Made by a program: the position numbers and the translations under genes | Assembly (NCBI GenBank): GCA_023386815.1 | Contig: JAEWIZ010000001.1 | Coordinates: forward strand, 62,001 to 126,000 | DNA: 64,000 nucleotides | Source: Bacillota bacterium | Lineage (GTDB): Bacteria; Bacillota; Clostridia; Lachnospirales; Lachnospiraceae | Reading direction: 5' to 3' | Part shown: positions 34,061-42,866 of the stretch, one piece after another | Layout: every line of letters begins with the position of its first letter | How positions within the stretch are numbered: the first letter of the stretch is position 1 | Notes under the pieces: generated by a model | Databases searched by the model: none | Seen by the model: the letters and a program-made list of their open reading frames with translations, nothing else | Told to the model about the DNA's origin: nothing

Positions 34061-34092
34061 AACAAGTGAATCACCTAGCTGATTCACTTGTT
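34061..34092 (+). terminator. Rho-independent terminator of the ABC-F gene
   Basis: AACAAGTGAATCA and its exact complement make a 13-bp stem with a 6-nt loop, followed by TTTTGTTT. A separate GC-rich hairpin (GTGCGCCC/GGGCGCAC, 34033-34051) lies just upstream. Confidence 0.9.
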
Positions 34093-34162
34093 TTTTGTTT
34101 AAGAAATAATCCATTATTTATCTTGAGAATCATTCAGTTCTTGTGCCTATAGCTTTATCCAT

Positions 34163-36463
34163 TTATACCGCCAAAAGATGTTTACACGGTACTGTAAACT
34201 TATCCTCCAAGATATACTCCTCACCATAGACATGCAATGATTTTTTCATACCTTTCACCAAGGTGAAGGTACTTTCTTTTGAATCCACTTCTACCCTTAT
34301 GAGGCTATCTTCGTATCTTATCTGGAATTTATACCCCTCCCACTGCTTTGGAATTGCAGGCGCAAAATATAATCCGCTTTCCTTAATCCTAAGCCCTGCA
34401 AAGCCATATACAATAGCCATATAGTTTCCGCCCATATTGGCTGTATGTATGCCATCCTTTGTATTCTTGTGGGTATTAAATAAATCCAGCTTCGCCGAAT
34501 CTCCAAAATAATCATAGGCTTTCTCTTCTAAGCCAAGCTTGGAAGCCATAATACTAAAGATACAGGTGGACAGGGAAGAATCATGGGTAGTAACCTTCTC
34601 GTAATAGGCAAAAGAATTACGAATCACCTCCAGGGGTTGTGCATCTTCAAAGATAAAATGAGCAAGCACCGTATCCGCCTGCTTACAGACCTGATGGCGA
34701 TATAAGTGAAGGGGGTGGTAATGGAGTAAGAGCGGAAAGTTTTCTTTCGGCGTGTTTTCCAAGTCCCATAATTTTTTATCCAGAAAGGAATCATCCTGAG
34801 GATTAATGTTCAAATCATTATCATAGGGAAGATACATAGCATCTGCTGCCTGCTTAAACTCAAGTACTTCCTGTTCTGTTAGTCCGAGCCGAGCACCAAT
34901 CTGCTTTTGTCCTACTGAAGCTAATAAATGATAAAACTTATATGCCCACCTCAGATTATACTGAGCAGATACATTGGTATAGTAGTTATTATTGACCATG
35001 CAGGTATATTCATCCGGTCCTGTTACTTCATTGATACGGAAGGTACCTTCCCTATAATTGCCTACATCCATCCACAGTCTGGCGGTTTCAAAAATGATCT
35101 CTGCTCCTTTGCTTGCTATAAAGTCCAGATCTTTCGTAGCCAGATAGTAGGAAATGATCGAGTATGCAATATCCCCATTGATATGATAGCCCGCAGTGCC
35201 CGATGGGAAATAGCCGGAGCATTCAATCCCCATAATGGTTCTCCAGGGATATAAGGCTCCCTTGGAATGCCCCAGAAGTCTCGCATTATCCTTCGCTTGT
35301 TTTAACGTATTATATCGAAAGCTGATTAAATTCTTTGTTATCTCCGGCTCTGTTAAATTAAAGAAGGGTTCAATATACATCTCCGTATCCCAGAAATAGT
35401 GTCCCTCATAGCCTTCCCCGCTGAGTCCCTTTGCTGTTATATTGCAATACTGATCCTTACCCACGGATTGAATCAGCTGGTACATATTATAAGTCACTGC
35501 TTCATTCAAATCGTCGTCCCCTTCGATCGTAAGCATGCAATTACTCCAAAACTCCAGCAGATACTCCCTTTGAGCTTCATAATAAAAGGAAAGGGGACGG
35601 GAAAGTGCTCTTTTCATTTCTTCTTTTGCATGATCAGCAACAGCGCAGTAACGAATTGAATCACTAAACACGGAGTATTTAATTAATGTAACCTCCTCCT
35701 TCTGCTCAATGAGTAATTCCATATTGCTAATCACACTATGATTTTCCGGATTGTGAATAACAGAAACTTGAGCTTCCTTAGAAAGACGGTGTGCGACTCC
35801 TGTACATACTGATAGTCCGGATCTGGAGGTATGGGAAATAAGATAAGACTCACCTTCCCTTAGTTCAGCCTGTGCAGGATTTAGATAAAGTCCGCTTTCT
35901 TTTGCGACTCTGGGATCATTTTCGTTACTATAATTTTCAACCTTTCCATAATGATAAGATTCGAACCGCATTTCCCCCTTAAAGTTGATTGCCTTTACTT
36001 TATATTCAATCGTAAATAATGATAATTGATAAAAGGATGTCATTCTTGTAATCGTAATCTCAATTTCTTTCCCAGAGGGCGAACGCCAGTGGACGCTTCT
36101 TCCGCTAATTCCCTTTTCCATATCCAGCCAACGTTTACTGCCTAATACCACTCCTTCAAACATGCTGAATTTCTCTCCATCCACGTAGAGTAGAATTGTC
36201 TGAGTATCTGCCACATTCAGCATGGTTTGCTTTTCTTCTACCAGCCCATATAGCTTTTCCGCCTGACCCATTTCTGCTATATCATAGAAGCCATTAATAT
36301 AAGAACCACGAATGGTATCAAACCCTTCCGGATATCCTTCTTCAAAATTGGATCTTACTCCTATGTAACCATTTGCATTATGAAACACTGTCTCATTCAC
36401 TATCAAGTCACCGTTACCTGGGCTTACATTCTCTATTTCATAAATCAGCTGCTTTAAATTCAT
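34163..36463 (-). CDS. Glycoside hydrolase family 65 disaccharide phosphorylase
   Basis: This 766-aa GH65 enzyme reversibly phosphorolyses an alpha-glucoside to beta-glucose 1-phosphate in the cytosol. An N-terminal beta-sandwich (about 1-270) precedes the (alpha/alpha)6 barrel. The general acid Glu is in VTGPDEYTCMVNNNYYTN near 478, and phosphate-binding residues lie in TTHDSSLS near 620. The ATG at 36463 (MNLKQLIYEIEN) has GGAGG 5-8 nt upstream; the earlier ATG overlaps that site. It lies 28 nt after the permease gene. Specificity (maltose, kojibiose, nigerose, trehalose or glucosyl-rhamnose) cannot be decided here. Confidence 0.9.
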   Translation of the reverse strand: MNLKQLIYEIENVSPGNGDLIVNETVFHNANGYIGVRSNFEEGYPEGFDTIRGSYINGFYDIAEMGQAEKLYGLVEEKQTMLNVADTQTILLYVDGEKFSMFEGVVLGSKRWLDMEKGISGRSVHWRSPSGKEIEITITRMTSFYQLSLFTIEYKVKAINFKGEMRFESYHYGKVENYSNENDPRVAKESGLYLNPAQAELREGESYLISHTSRSGLSVCTGVAHRLSKEAQVSVIHNPENHSVISNMELLIEQKEEVTLIKYSVFSDSIRYCAVADHAKEEMKRALSRPLSFYYEAQREYLLEFWSNCMLTIEGDDDLNEAVTYNMYQLIQSVGKDQYCNITAKGLSGEGYEGHYFWDTEMYIEPFFNLTEPEITKNLISFRYNTLKQAKDNARLLGHSKGALYPWRTIMGIECSGYFPSGTAGYHINGDIAYSIISYYLATKDLDFIASKGAEIIFETARLWMDVGNYREGTFRINEVTGPDEYTCMVNNNYYTNVSAQYNLRWAYKFYHLLASVGQKQIGARLGLTEQEVLEFKQAADAMYLPYDNDLNINPQDDSFLDKKLWDLENTPKENFPLLLHYHPLHLYRHQVCKQADTVLAHFIFEDAQPLEVIRNSFAYYEKVTTHDSSLSTCIFSIMASKLGLEEKAYDYFGDSAKLDLFNTHKNTKDGIHTANMGGNYMAIVYGFAGLRIKESGLYFAPAIPKQWEGYKFQIRYEDSLIRVEVDSKESTFTLVKGMKKSLHVYGEEYILEDKFTVPCKHLLAV

Positions 36464-36491
36464 TCTTTCCTCCATAACTTAAGTATTATAT

Positions 36492-37331
36492 TTACATCTT
36501 AACAGCACCTGCAGCCACTCCCTTTACAATGTACTTCTGCGCCGCAAGATAGAATATAATCACCGGAACGATGGTAAGTAATAAACCTGCCATTGCCAGA
36601 TTCCATTCATTCGTAAATTGTCCGAAGAAGGATGAGGTTGAAAGCGGTATAGTTCGAAGTTCTTTCTTGGATAAAATAAGTAAAGGCAGCAGATAATCAT
36701 TCCAAATCCAGATAACATCAAGAATCATAACGGTTACTGTCGTTGGTTTCAGTATAGGGAATACAATCTTCCAAAATACCCAGAATTTATTGCAGCCATC
36801 GATGGTCGCTGCCTCTTCCAGCGATACAGGGATGGTTTTAATAAAACCATGATATAAAAACACAGCCATACTTGCTCCAAAACCCACATTCATGTAGATT
36901 AATCCCCCAAGGGAATTTACCATTGGTATATTTGTTGTATTCTTTACCCATCCCATTACCTGTAATAAAGGCATCATAATCGTTTGAAAGGGAATGATCA
37001 TCGTGGCAACAAAAATCATAAACATTGCTTTGCTAAACCGATCATTGGTTCTCACCAACATCCAGGCCGTCATAGATGCCAGTACAATTAAGATTGTGAT
37101 AGATACCACCGTTACAATGAACGAGTTGGAAAAAGCTCTTAAAAAGTTCATCTTATCCATCGCCTTTAAAAAGTACTCAGGAGTAAAGGTTTGTGGCAAC
37201 GCCAGCATATTCTCATATAACTCCTTCCGATTCTTAAAGGCATTTACAATTACAATATAAAAGGGGAATAAATAAAACAAACAAAGCAAAATGCTAACAA
37301 TGGCAACAAGTATCTTACCTAACTTTTTCAT
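36492..37331 (-). CDS. Carbohydrate ABC transporter permease (MalG-like)
   Basis: This 279-aa permease has six membrane helices. The EAA loop for docking the ATPase reads EEAATIDGCNKFWVFWKIVFP near 184. It pairs with the MalF-like protein, whose gene abuts it directly. It imports an oligosaccharide, likely the substrate of the GH65 phosphorylase next to it. No ATPase gene is in the cluster. Confidence 0.9.
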   Translation of the reverse strand: MKKLGKILVAIVSILLCLFYLFPFYIVIVNAFKNRKELYENMLALPQTFTPEYFLKAMDKMNFLRAFSNSFIVTVVSITILIVLASMTAWMLVRTNDRFSKAMFMIFVATMIIPFQTIMMPLLQVMGWVKNTTNIPMVNSLGGLIYMNVGFGASMAVFLYHGFIKTIPVSLEEAATIDGCNKFWVFWKIVFPILKPTTVTVMILDVIWIWNDYLLPLLILSKKELRTIPLSTSSFFGQFTNEWNLAMAGLLLTIVPVIIFYLAAQKYIVKGVAAGAVKM

Positions 37332-38215
37332 TACATCTCCACCTCTCTTTTCTTTGTAATCGATACCTGTATTAAAGTAAGGGCAGCTACAGCAATAAAG
37401 AAAATGATTGCTTTCGCCTGACCATATCCATAGTTTCCAAGGGAGAATATCTCGTTATAGATATTCATAGCCATCATCTCAGTGGCATTATTAGGTCCTC
37501 CAGTGGTCAAGGAAAAGTTAACATCAAATATTTTGAAACAATTGGATAAGGTGAGAAAGAGACAAATCGTAAAGGAAGGCATAATCAAGGGGAACTTAAT
37601 TCGCATCAGTGTCTGCCAGAAACCTGCGCCATCCACTTTCGCTGCTTCAATGATATCCTCCGGCATAGCTTGAATTCCATTGATATAAATAATCATTATG
37701 TAACCAGCCATTTGCCAGGTTGTCACTATGACCATCGCAAGCAAGGCGTAATTCGGATCCAATAGCCAGCTAAAGAAGATTCCGTGCCAGCCGGTAGCTT
37801 CTCCGATAAATTTAAGTACATCTGTAAAAATGAATTTCCATATGAAGCCTAAAATCAAACCACCGATCAAATAGGGCATAAAAAGCATGGCTCTTACTAA
37901 ATTACGACCGATCATTTTGCCAGTTACAATCAGGGCAAAGGTTAACCCTAACAAATTAATCAGCAAAACAGAACATATAGTAAACAGGACTGTGTGACCT
38001 GCAGATGTCATAAATCTTTTGTCCTGAAATAGTCTTATGAAATTATCAATTCCAACAAAGGTTTTCTCATTCAAGGGCATTCCGTCCCATGAGATAAAGG
38101 AGTATCCAATTCCTATTATAAAGGGCACAATAACAACTGTCGTAAATACAAATATCAATGGGGCTACAAAGAAAATATACCACGCTTTATCACTACGCTT
38201 TCTCATCTTTAACAC
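37331..38215 (-). CDS. Carbohydrate ABC transporter permease (MalF-like)
   Basis: This 294-aa permease has six helices and the EAA motif IEAAKVDGAGFWQTLMRIKFP near 196. The long periplasmic loop of E. coli MalF is absent, as usual in Firmicutes. It overlaps the MalG-like gene by one base. A hairpin at 38295 separates it from the binding-protein gene. Confidence 0.9.
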   Translation of the reverse strand: MLKMRKRSDKAWYIFFVAPLIFVFTTVVIVPFIIGIGYSFISWDGMPLNEKTFVGIDNFIRLFQDKRFMTSAGHTVLFTICSVLLINLLGLTFALIVTGKMIGRNLVRAMLFMPYLIGGLILGFIWKFIFTDVLKFIGEATGWHGIFFSWLLDPNYALLAMVIVTTWQMAGYIMIIYINGIQAMPEDIIEAAKVDGAGFWQTLMRIKFPLIMPSFTICLFLTLSNCFKIFDVNFSLTTGGPNNATEMMAMNIYNEIFSLGNYGYGQAKAIIFFIAVAALTLIQVSITKKREVEM

Positions 38216-38294
38216 TCCTGTCTTTTACGGAGGGTGTAACCTCCAATACTTATTTAACCCTGTTCATTTTCTAAATACCATTTTCTTTAAAATG

Positions 38295-38343
38295 CGGAAA
38301 TCTAGCATCCACTTAGCTGTCGTAAGAAGATGTTAGATTTCCG
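38295..38343 (-). other. Hairpin between binding-protein and permease genes
   Basis: CGGAAATCTAGCATC pairs with GATGTTAGATTTCCG (15 bp, one G-U type mismatch) around a 19-nt loop. It lies just after the binding-protein stop. It likely protects the upstream mRNA and lowers permease expression, as REP-like structures do after malE. A similar hairpin is found in the ribose-type operon at 10222. Confidence 0.65.
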
Positions 38344-38367
38344 TTATGACTATATATCCCCTTTATC

Positions 38368-39675
38368 CTATTTACCTGCTTCAACAAATGCTTTGGTCAA
38401 AGCATCTAAAAATTCATCTGCTGTCATATCCGAAGTGAAGAATTCTTGTGCTACCGGAACTAAGTACACATCTACAATACCGGCTGGCCAATAACTCATA
38501 GGCCAGGAGATGGTCTTACCTTCTGCCGCATAATCAGATACTGACTGAGAAAGCGGATCCAGCTTGGTACTTTCCATTGTTGATACCACCGGAATAAATC
38601 CGAATTCATCCATTAGATACTTTTTACCTGTTTCACTGGTATATAACCAATTAACAAAATCCTTACCTGCCTGAATCTCTGCAGCGCTAGCCTGAGAATT
38701 TACATACCAGCATGCTGGTACGCTGACAGCAATTTTATCATTGCCGCTAACAGGTAAAGGCATCATGCCCATATCAAAGTCAACATCATAATCTGCAAAC
38801 ATTCCATAGCACCAGTTACCCTGATGGATAGATGCTGATTTTCCTGTAGCAAAATCACCTGTTTCCGTATCATAATTTACTTCCAAAGGATTCTTTGTAT
38901 TCTCTCTGATTGCAACCATAAAATTAGCAAAGTCAACAAACTCAGGAGTATCCTTCATCGTTACTTCTCCACCTACTAATTTATTAATATAGTCCATCGG
39001 ATCAGCTTGTAATGCAAATGGAGTATTTAAAATATGACCAATTAAGAAATAGCTTTCTTGTGATAAGCTAAAGCCGTTAATACCAGCTGCCTTCTGATCT
39101 TTTAACATTTTTTCAAAGGATGCAAAATCAGTAACCTTTGAAGCATCTATAAGATTCTTGTTATAAACCACACCGAAGCCTTCCAGTGTATATGGAATAC
39201 CAACCACCTTATCGTCGATCACATTTGCCATATTATCAGCAATATCGCCGACGAAGGATAAATCACTTAAATCAGCCAGATATGCCTTTAATTCTTTTGA
39301 TTCTGAGCCCGGAGCCAAGGAGAACACTGTTGGTCCCTCATTATTAGCCAATCTCATTTTCAACTGCTGTAAATAATCGTCACCCGTTGTTCCCCATACT
39401 TCAACTTCAACGCCAGTTTCCTCTTGATATTTTGCAGCACAAGCCTCCAGCTGATCTGAAATCTCAACCTTTGACTGAAACAGTACAATTTTCTTTGCTG
39501 ATTCTGTCTTCTCCCCGGTATCTGTTGCAGTATCCTCCGATTTCTGTGGCACCTCTGTAGCTTTTTGAGTATCATCAGCCACTGTCTCTTCTTCTGCTTT
39601 TTTACATCCCGTCAATAATAGACCAAATACCATGGTCAACGCTAGTAAAATTCCCAATACTTTTCTTAATTTCAT
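38368..39675 (-). CDS. Oligosaccharide-binding lipoprotein (MalE-like)
   Basis: This 435-aa SBP_bac_1 family protein has a hydrophobic signal and lipobox LLTGCKK (Cys at about 24). An acidic Thr/Glu-rich tether of about 40 residues precedes the two-lobed binding domain. IVLFQSKVEISDQL near 68 and PLPVSGNDKIAVSVPACWY near 310 are typical. It delivers an oligosaccharide to the MalFG-like permeases. It is the first gene of the operon, behind a strong promoter with a LacI-type operator. Confidence 0.9.
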   Translation of the reverse strand: MKLRKVLGILLALTMVFGLLLTGCKKAEEETVADDTQKATEVPQKSEDTATDTGEKTESAKKIVLFQSKVEISDQLEACAAKYQEETGVEVEVWGTTGDDYLQQLKMRLANNEGPTVFSLAPGSESKELKAYLADLSDLSFVGDIADNMANVIDDKVVGIPYTLEGFGVVYNKNLIDASKVTDFASFEKMLKDQKAAGINGFSLSQESYFLIGHILNTPFALQADPMDYINKLVGGEVTMKDTPEFVDFANFMVAIRENTKNPLEVNYDTETGDFATGKSASIHQGNWCYGMFADYDVDFDMGMMPLPVSGNDKIAVSVPACWYVNSQASAAEIQAGKDFVNWLYTSETGKKYLMDEFGFIPVVSTMESTKLDPLSQSVSDYAAEGKTISWPMSYWPAGIVDVYLVPVAQEFFTSDMTADEFLDALTKAFVEAGK

Positions 39676-39704
39676 AACATCCTCTCCTTATTGATTAAAT
39701 ATTT

Positions 39705-39718
39705 GTAAAACGTTATAC
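39705..39718. promoter_or_regulatory. LacI-type operator
   Basis: GTAAAACGTTATAC is a 14-bp near-perfect palindrome with the central CG typical of LacI-family sites. It lies just downstream of the -10 box, at the expected transcription start of the binding-protein operon. The LacI gene at 39906 is the obvious candidate regulator. Confidence 0.7.
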
Positions 39719-39722
39719 TAAA

Positions 39723-39751
39723 ATAATAGTACATCTAACATTAATTGTCAA
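39723..39751 (-). promoter_or_regulatory. Promoter of the binding protein-permease-GH65 operon
   Basis: TTGACA (39751-39746) and TATTAT (39728-39723) are spaced by 17 nt on the minus strand. It is one of the strongest promoters visible in the window. Confidence 0.8.
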
Positions 39752-39817
39752 TATTGTTGGATTAAATAGCTATAATCTAATTATTTTTTGTGAATTTCTA
39801 ACTAATAATAACATAAA

Positions 39818-39863
39818 AAATCCACGTATTATCTTTTAAATTTGTTGATAATAACGTGGATTT
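39818..39863 (-). terminator. Terminator of the lacI-type gene
   Basis: AAATCCACG-TATTATC and GATAATA-A-CGTGGATTT form a long stem with one bulge. On the minus strand TTTTT follows. It ends the LacI gene before the binding-protein promoter begins. Confidence 0.8.
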
Positions 39864-39905
39864 AGTAAATCATAACTCTATTTTACTACTTTTTACTTAA
39901 AGTAC

Positions 39906-40877
39906 TTATTTTTTGTTTCCAACACTGGACCTGAATATGATCTTTGCGGCGATTTTAAAGGTCTCAACATTGCGCTGTCCTCTGATATTTTCGATCAAAT
40001 ACCTGGCTGCAATATAACCTCTTTCATAGTTAGGTATTGATACCGTAGTAAGTCCCATTGCTTCAGCAATATCGCAATTATCAAACCCAGTGATAGCGAT
40101 ATCTTCCGGAACTCTTAAACCATTTTCCCGAAAAGCCTTCATAGCACCGATTGCCATATTGTCATTGGCACATACCAGACAATCCGGCAGTTCCCGACTT
40201 AACATCAGTATCTTCGCAGCTGTATATCCGCTTTTCTCACGATAATTTCCTGCAAAGTAACTCTTTTGCTGAAACTGGATCTGATTTGCTTCTAAAGCAT
40301 CCCGAAAGGCTCTATAGCGTTCCTTATTATCCGCTGTTTCCTCGGGACCTCCCACAAAACCAAAGCTACGATAGCCACGATCGATGACTCCCTGTATCAA
40401 CTCATACATGGGCTCATAATTATTAACCACTACACTTTTGATATACTGATTATTCATAATCCGGTCAAGCACAACAATCGGATAACTCTCTTTCGCAAGA
40501 CGATTTAAGGTATCATCCTGCATCTTTTTATCCAAAACAATGCTTCCGCTGGTTAAACTGCTGTTCATATATTTTTCGCAGGATTTATCTGTGCAGATAA
40601 TAAGGTCAAATTCATTATCATTCACATAATCACTGATTCCATTAATGATTTTCAAATAAAAGCTCCGGTCAAAATCACTGAAATTAAATAATATAGTATT
40701 TGGCTTTCCAGATTTTAAGGCTTTCCCTGCAACATTGGGTTGATAGGACATTTCTTCGCAAATTTTTAAGATCCTCTGCTTTGTCTCCTCACCAACATTC
40801 TTTTTATTATTTAATACATTTGAAACGGTGGAGACCGATACCCCTGCTTGTTTAGCAATATCCTTTATTCCTATCAT
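39906..40877 (-). CDS. LacI-family transcriptional regulator
   Basis: This 323-aa repressor has a LacI helix-turn-helix at 1-55 (DIAKQAGVSVSTVSNVLNNK) and a periplasmic-binding-protein-like effector domain. Sensor-domain stretches are VVLDRIMNNQYIKSV near 135, GFVGGPEETADNKERYRAF near 173 and CANDNMAIGAMKAF near 237. GGAGG lies before the ATG. It sits upstream of the importer-GH65 operon with the same orientation, and a matching operator is present in that operon's promoter. Confidence 0.9.
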   Translation of the reverse strand: MIGIKDIAKQAGVSVSTVSNVLNNKKNVGEETKQRILKICEEMSYQPNVAGKALKSGKPNTILFNFSDFDRSFYLKIINGISDYVNDNEFDLIICTDKSCEKYMNSSLTSGSIVLDKKMQDDTLNRLAKESYPIVVLDRIMNNQYIKSVVVNNYEPMYELIQGVIDRGYRSFGFVGGPEETADNKERYRAFRDALEANQIQFQQKSYFAGNYREKSGYTAAKILMLSRELPDCLVCANDNMAIGAMKAFRENGLRVPEDIAITGFDNCDIAEAMGLTTVSIPNYERGYIAARYLIENIRGQRNVETFKIAAKIIFRSSVGNKK

Positions 40878-40998
40878 TTGATTCCTCCTAACCCAAAGTG
40901 GCGCATTTTAGTATTTTATCTCTTCTAGTAAAATATTTTACCATTTATTTGTACATTTTACAATTATTTTATTTAGAATTTTATTAAAGTATAAAATA

Positions 40999-41046
40999 AG
41001 CTGATACATTAACGGTTTTTCACTGGAAACCGCTAATGTATCAGCT
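40999..41046 (-). terminator. Terminator of the fatty-acid operon after accA
   Basis: AGCTGATACATTA-ACGGTTT and AAACCG-C-TAATGTATCAGCT form a stem of about 19 bp. TTATTTTAT follows on the minus strand. It lies 60 nt after the accA stop. Confidence 0.85.
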
Positions 41047-41106
41047 CTTATTGAACCCCAAGTAAATTAACTTACCTGATTTATCTTTTTTCACATATTT
41101 CTATTT

Positions 41107-41892
41107 TTACATATTTCTAAATTTCTGATATCTTTTTTCCATCATTTCTTCCACTGATATCTGTGACAGTAATTTCAGATCATGCTCGATCGTCTTCTTA
41201 ATATTCTTAGCCATCATCTCATAATTATTATGTGCTCCGCCCCTCGGCTCCGGAATAACTCCATCAATGATGCCAAACTGCACCAGATCCTGAGCTGTCA
41301 GTTTCATATCATTTGCAGCCTGTTCCGCTTTCGAGGAGTCTTTATATAAGATACTTGCAAAGCCTTCCGGCGAGAGTATGGAATAGATCGCATGCTCCAA
41401 CATATATACTTTATCAGCTACACCAAGAGCAAGTGCTCCACCACTTCCTCCTTCTGAGATAACTACAGAGATAATGGGTGTCTTTAACATCATCATCTTT
41501 GCAAGGTTCGTTGCGATTGCCTCACCCTGACCTCGCTCTTCCGCACCTAAACCACAGAAAGCACCTGGTGTATCAATAAAACAAATGATAGGACGATGGA
41601 ACTTTTCTGCCTGCTTCATCAGACGAAGCGCCTTACGATACCCCTCTGGATGCGGCATAGAAAAATTTCTCGTTATATTTTCCTTCGTATTTCTTCCCTT
41701 CTGTTGTGCTATTACCGTAACAGGAAGGTCTCCAAAGAATGCAATACCGCCAACGATAGCCTGATCCTCAGCATAAAGTCGGTCTCCGTGCATTTCAATA
41801 AAATCATGAAAAAGTAACTCAATGTAATCCAGCCCTGTTGGTCTACCAGCCATTCTTGCCAGCTTAACTTTTTCCCAAGGTGTGATATTCAT
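41107..41892 (-). CDS. accA: Acetyl-CoA carboxylase carboxyltransferase subunit alpha
   Basis: This 261-aa subunit of the carboxyltransferase transfers CO2 from carboxybiotin to acetyl-CoA, giving malonyl-CoA. Characteristic stretches are [23 protein letters not shown] near 30, [23 protein letters not shown] near 105 (given in parts as the CoA/oxyanion region) and [13 protein letters not shown] near 143. At 261 aa it lacks the N-terminal extension of E. coli AccA, as in streptococci. It is the last gene of the fab-acc operon, separated from accD by two small hairpins. Confidence 0.95.
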   Translation of the reverse strand: MNITPWEKVKLARMAGRPTGLDYIELLFHDFIEMHGDRLYAEDQAIVGGIAFFGDLPVTVIAQQKGRNTKENITRNFSMPHPEGYRKALRLMKQAEKFHRPIICFIDTPGAFCGLGAEERGQGEAIATNLAKMMMLKTPIISVVISEGGSGGALALGVADKVYMLEHAIYSILSPEGFASILYKDSSKAEQAANDMKLTAQDLVQFGIIDGVIPEPRGGAHNNYEMMAKNIKKTIEHDLKLLSQISVEEMMEKRYQKFRNM

Positions 41893-41918
41893 TCAAATCA
41901 CCATACCTTTCTTCTCAT

Positions 41919-41977
41919 CCCGTAAGCTTTAAGCCACGGGTACAAAGTCGCATGTGAAAAGTACTGATTTTTCACAT
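41919..41977 (-). other. Two hairpins in the accD-accA junction
   Basis: CCCGT/ACGGG (41919-41940) and ATGTGAAAA/TTTTCACAT (41952-41977) are inverted repeats in the 79-nt spacer. The second covers the accD stop codon. No T run follows, so complete termination is unlikely. They may tune accA level or RNA processing. Confidence 0.45.
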
Positions 41978-42862
41978 TACCCCTCCTGACTTCGAATGCA
42001 ATTTAAGTATTGTTCCCAGGGTTTGCTTTAGCTGTACTCTTGGAACAATTTGATCAACAAAACCATGCTTCAATAAGAACTCCGCTCTTTGGAATCCATC
42101 CGGAAGCTTTTGGCCTATGGTTTGTTCAATAACTCTTGGCCCTGCAAAACCAATTAATGCGCCCGGCTCTGCAAGTATGATATCTCCAAGCATTGCAAAG
42201 CTGGCTGTTACACCTCCCGTTGTCGGATCAGTTAAAACTGTAATGTATAATAACCCTGCCTCGGAATGCTTTGCAACTGCAGCACTTACCTTAGCCATCT
42301 GCATCAGCGAGAAGATACCCTCCTGCATCCTTGCTCCGCCGGAAGCTGTGAATACGATTACCGGAAGTCTTTTCTTGGTTGCCCGCTCAAATAACCTTGC
42401 AAGCTTTTCTCCGATTGCAGTTCCCATACTTCCCATGAAAAATGCAGGATCCATGACTCCCAGCATAACAGGTTGCCCTTCTATCAAGCCTTTCCCTGTT
42501 ACTACGCCATCTACAAGCCCTGTACTGGTTTGTGTTTTTGCCAGCTTCGCATCATAACCTGGAAAGTTCAAGGGATTTATGGTTGTATATTGTGCGTCAT
42601 ATTCGAATAATTCGCCGTCATCCAATATCATTTCAAAGCGTTCCGCAGCGGAAACCTTGAAATGGTAGCCGCATTCATCACAACATTTCAAATTCGTAAG
42701 TAATAATTTCGTATAAATAATTCTTCCGCACTTCGGACATTTCGTCATGATGCCTTCGGGTATATTCGGACGTTCTTCATCCTGCGGCGCTATTTCCTGC
42801 GGCCTGGTACGATATACTTGTGAGGTTGCATATTGCTTTGCCTTAAATGGATTCATTTTCAT
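41972..42862 (-). CDS. accD: Acetyl-CoA carboxylase carboxyltransferase subunit beta
   Basis: This 296-aa partner of AccA begins with a zinc ribbon, two CxxC pairs (CPKC near 41 and CDEC near 61). The carboxyltransferase crotonase-like domain follows, with [13 protein letters not shown] near 165 and [13 protein letters not shown] near 209. The ATG at 42862 (MKMNPFKAK) is preferred; an in-frame TTG 18 nt upstream lies inside the ribosome site GAGGGA and the end of accC. The gene start follows accC almost directly. Confidence 0.95.
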   Translation of the reverse strand: MKMNPFKAKQYATSQVYRTRPQEIAPQDEERPNIPEGIMTKCPKCGRIIYTKLLLTNLKCCDECGYHFKVSAAERFEMILDDGELFEYDAQYTTINPLNFPGYDAKLAKTQTSTGLVDGVVTGKGLIEGQPVMLGVMDPAFFMGSMGTAIGEKLARLFERATKKRLPVIVFTASGGARMQEGIFSLMQMAKVSAAVAKHSEAGLLYITVLTDPTTGGVTASFAMLGDIILAEPGALIGFAGPRVIEQTIGQKLPDGFQRAEFLLKHGFVDQIVPRVQLKQTLGTILKLHSKSGGVM

Positions 42863-42866
42863 ACTT

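Noticed and set aside
39705..39718. Catabolite-responsive (cre) site
   Set aside because: The spacing of the conserved bases is off by one from the cre consensus. A local LacI-type operator explains it better.
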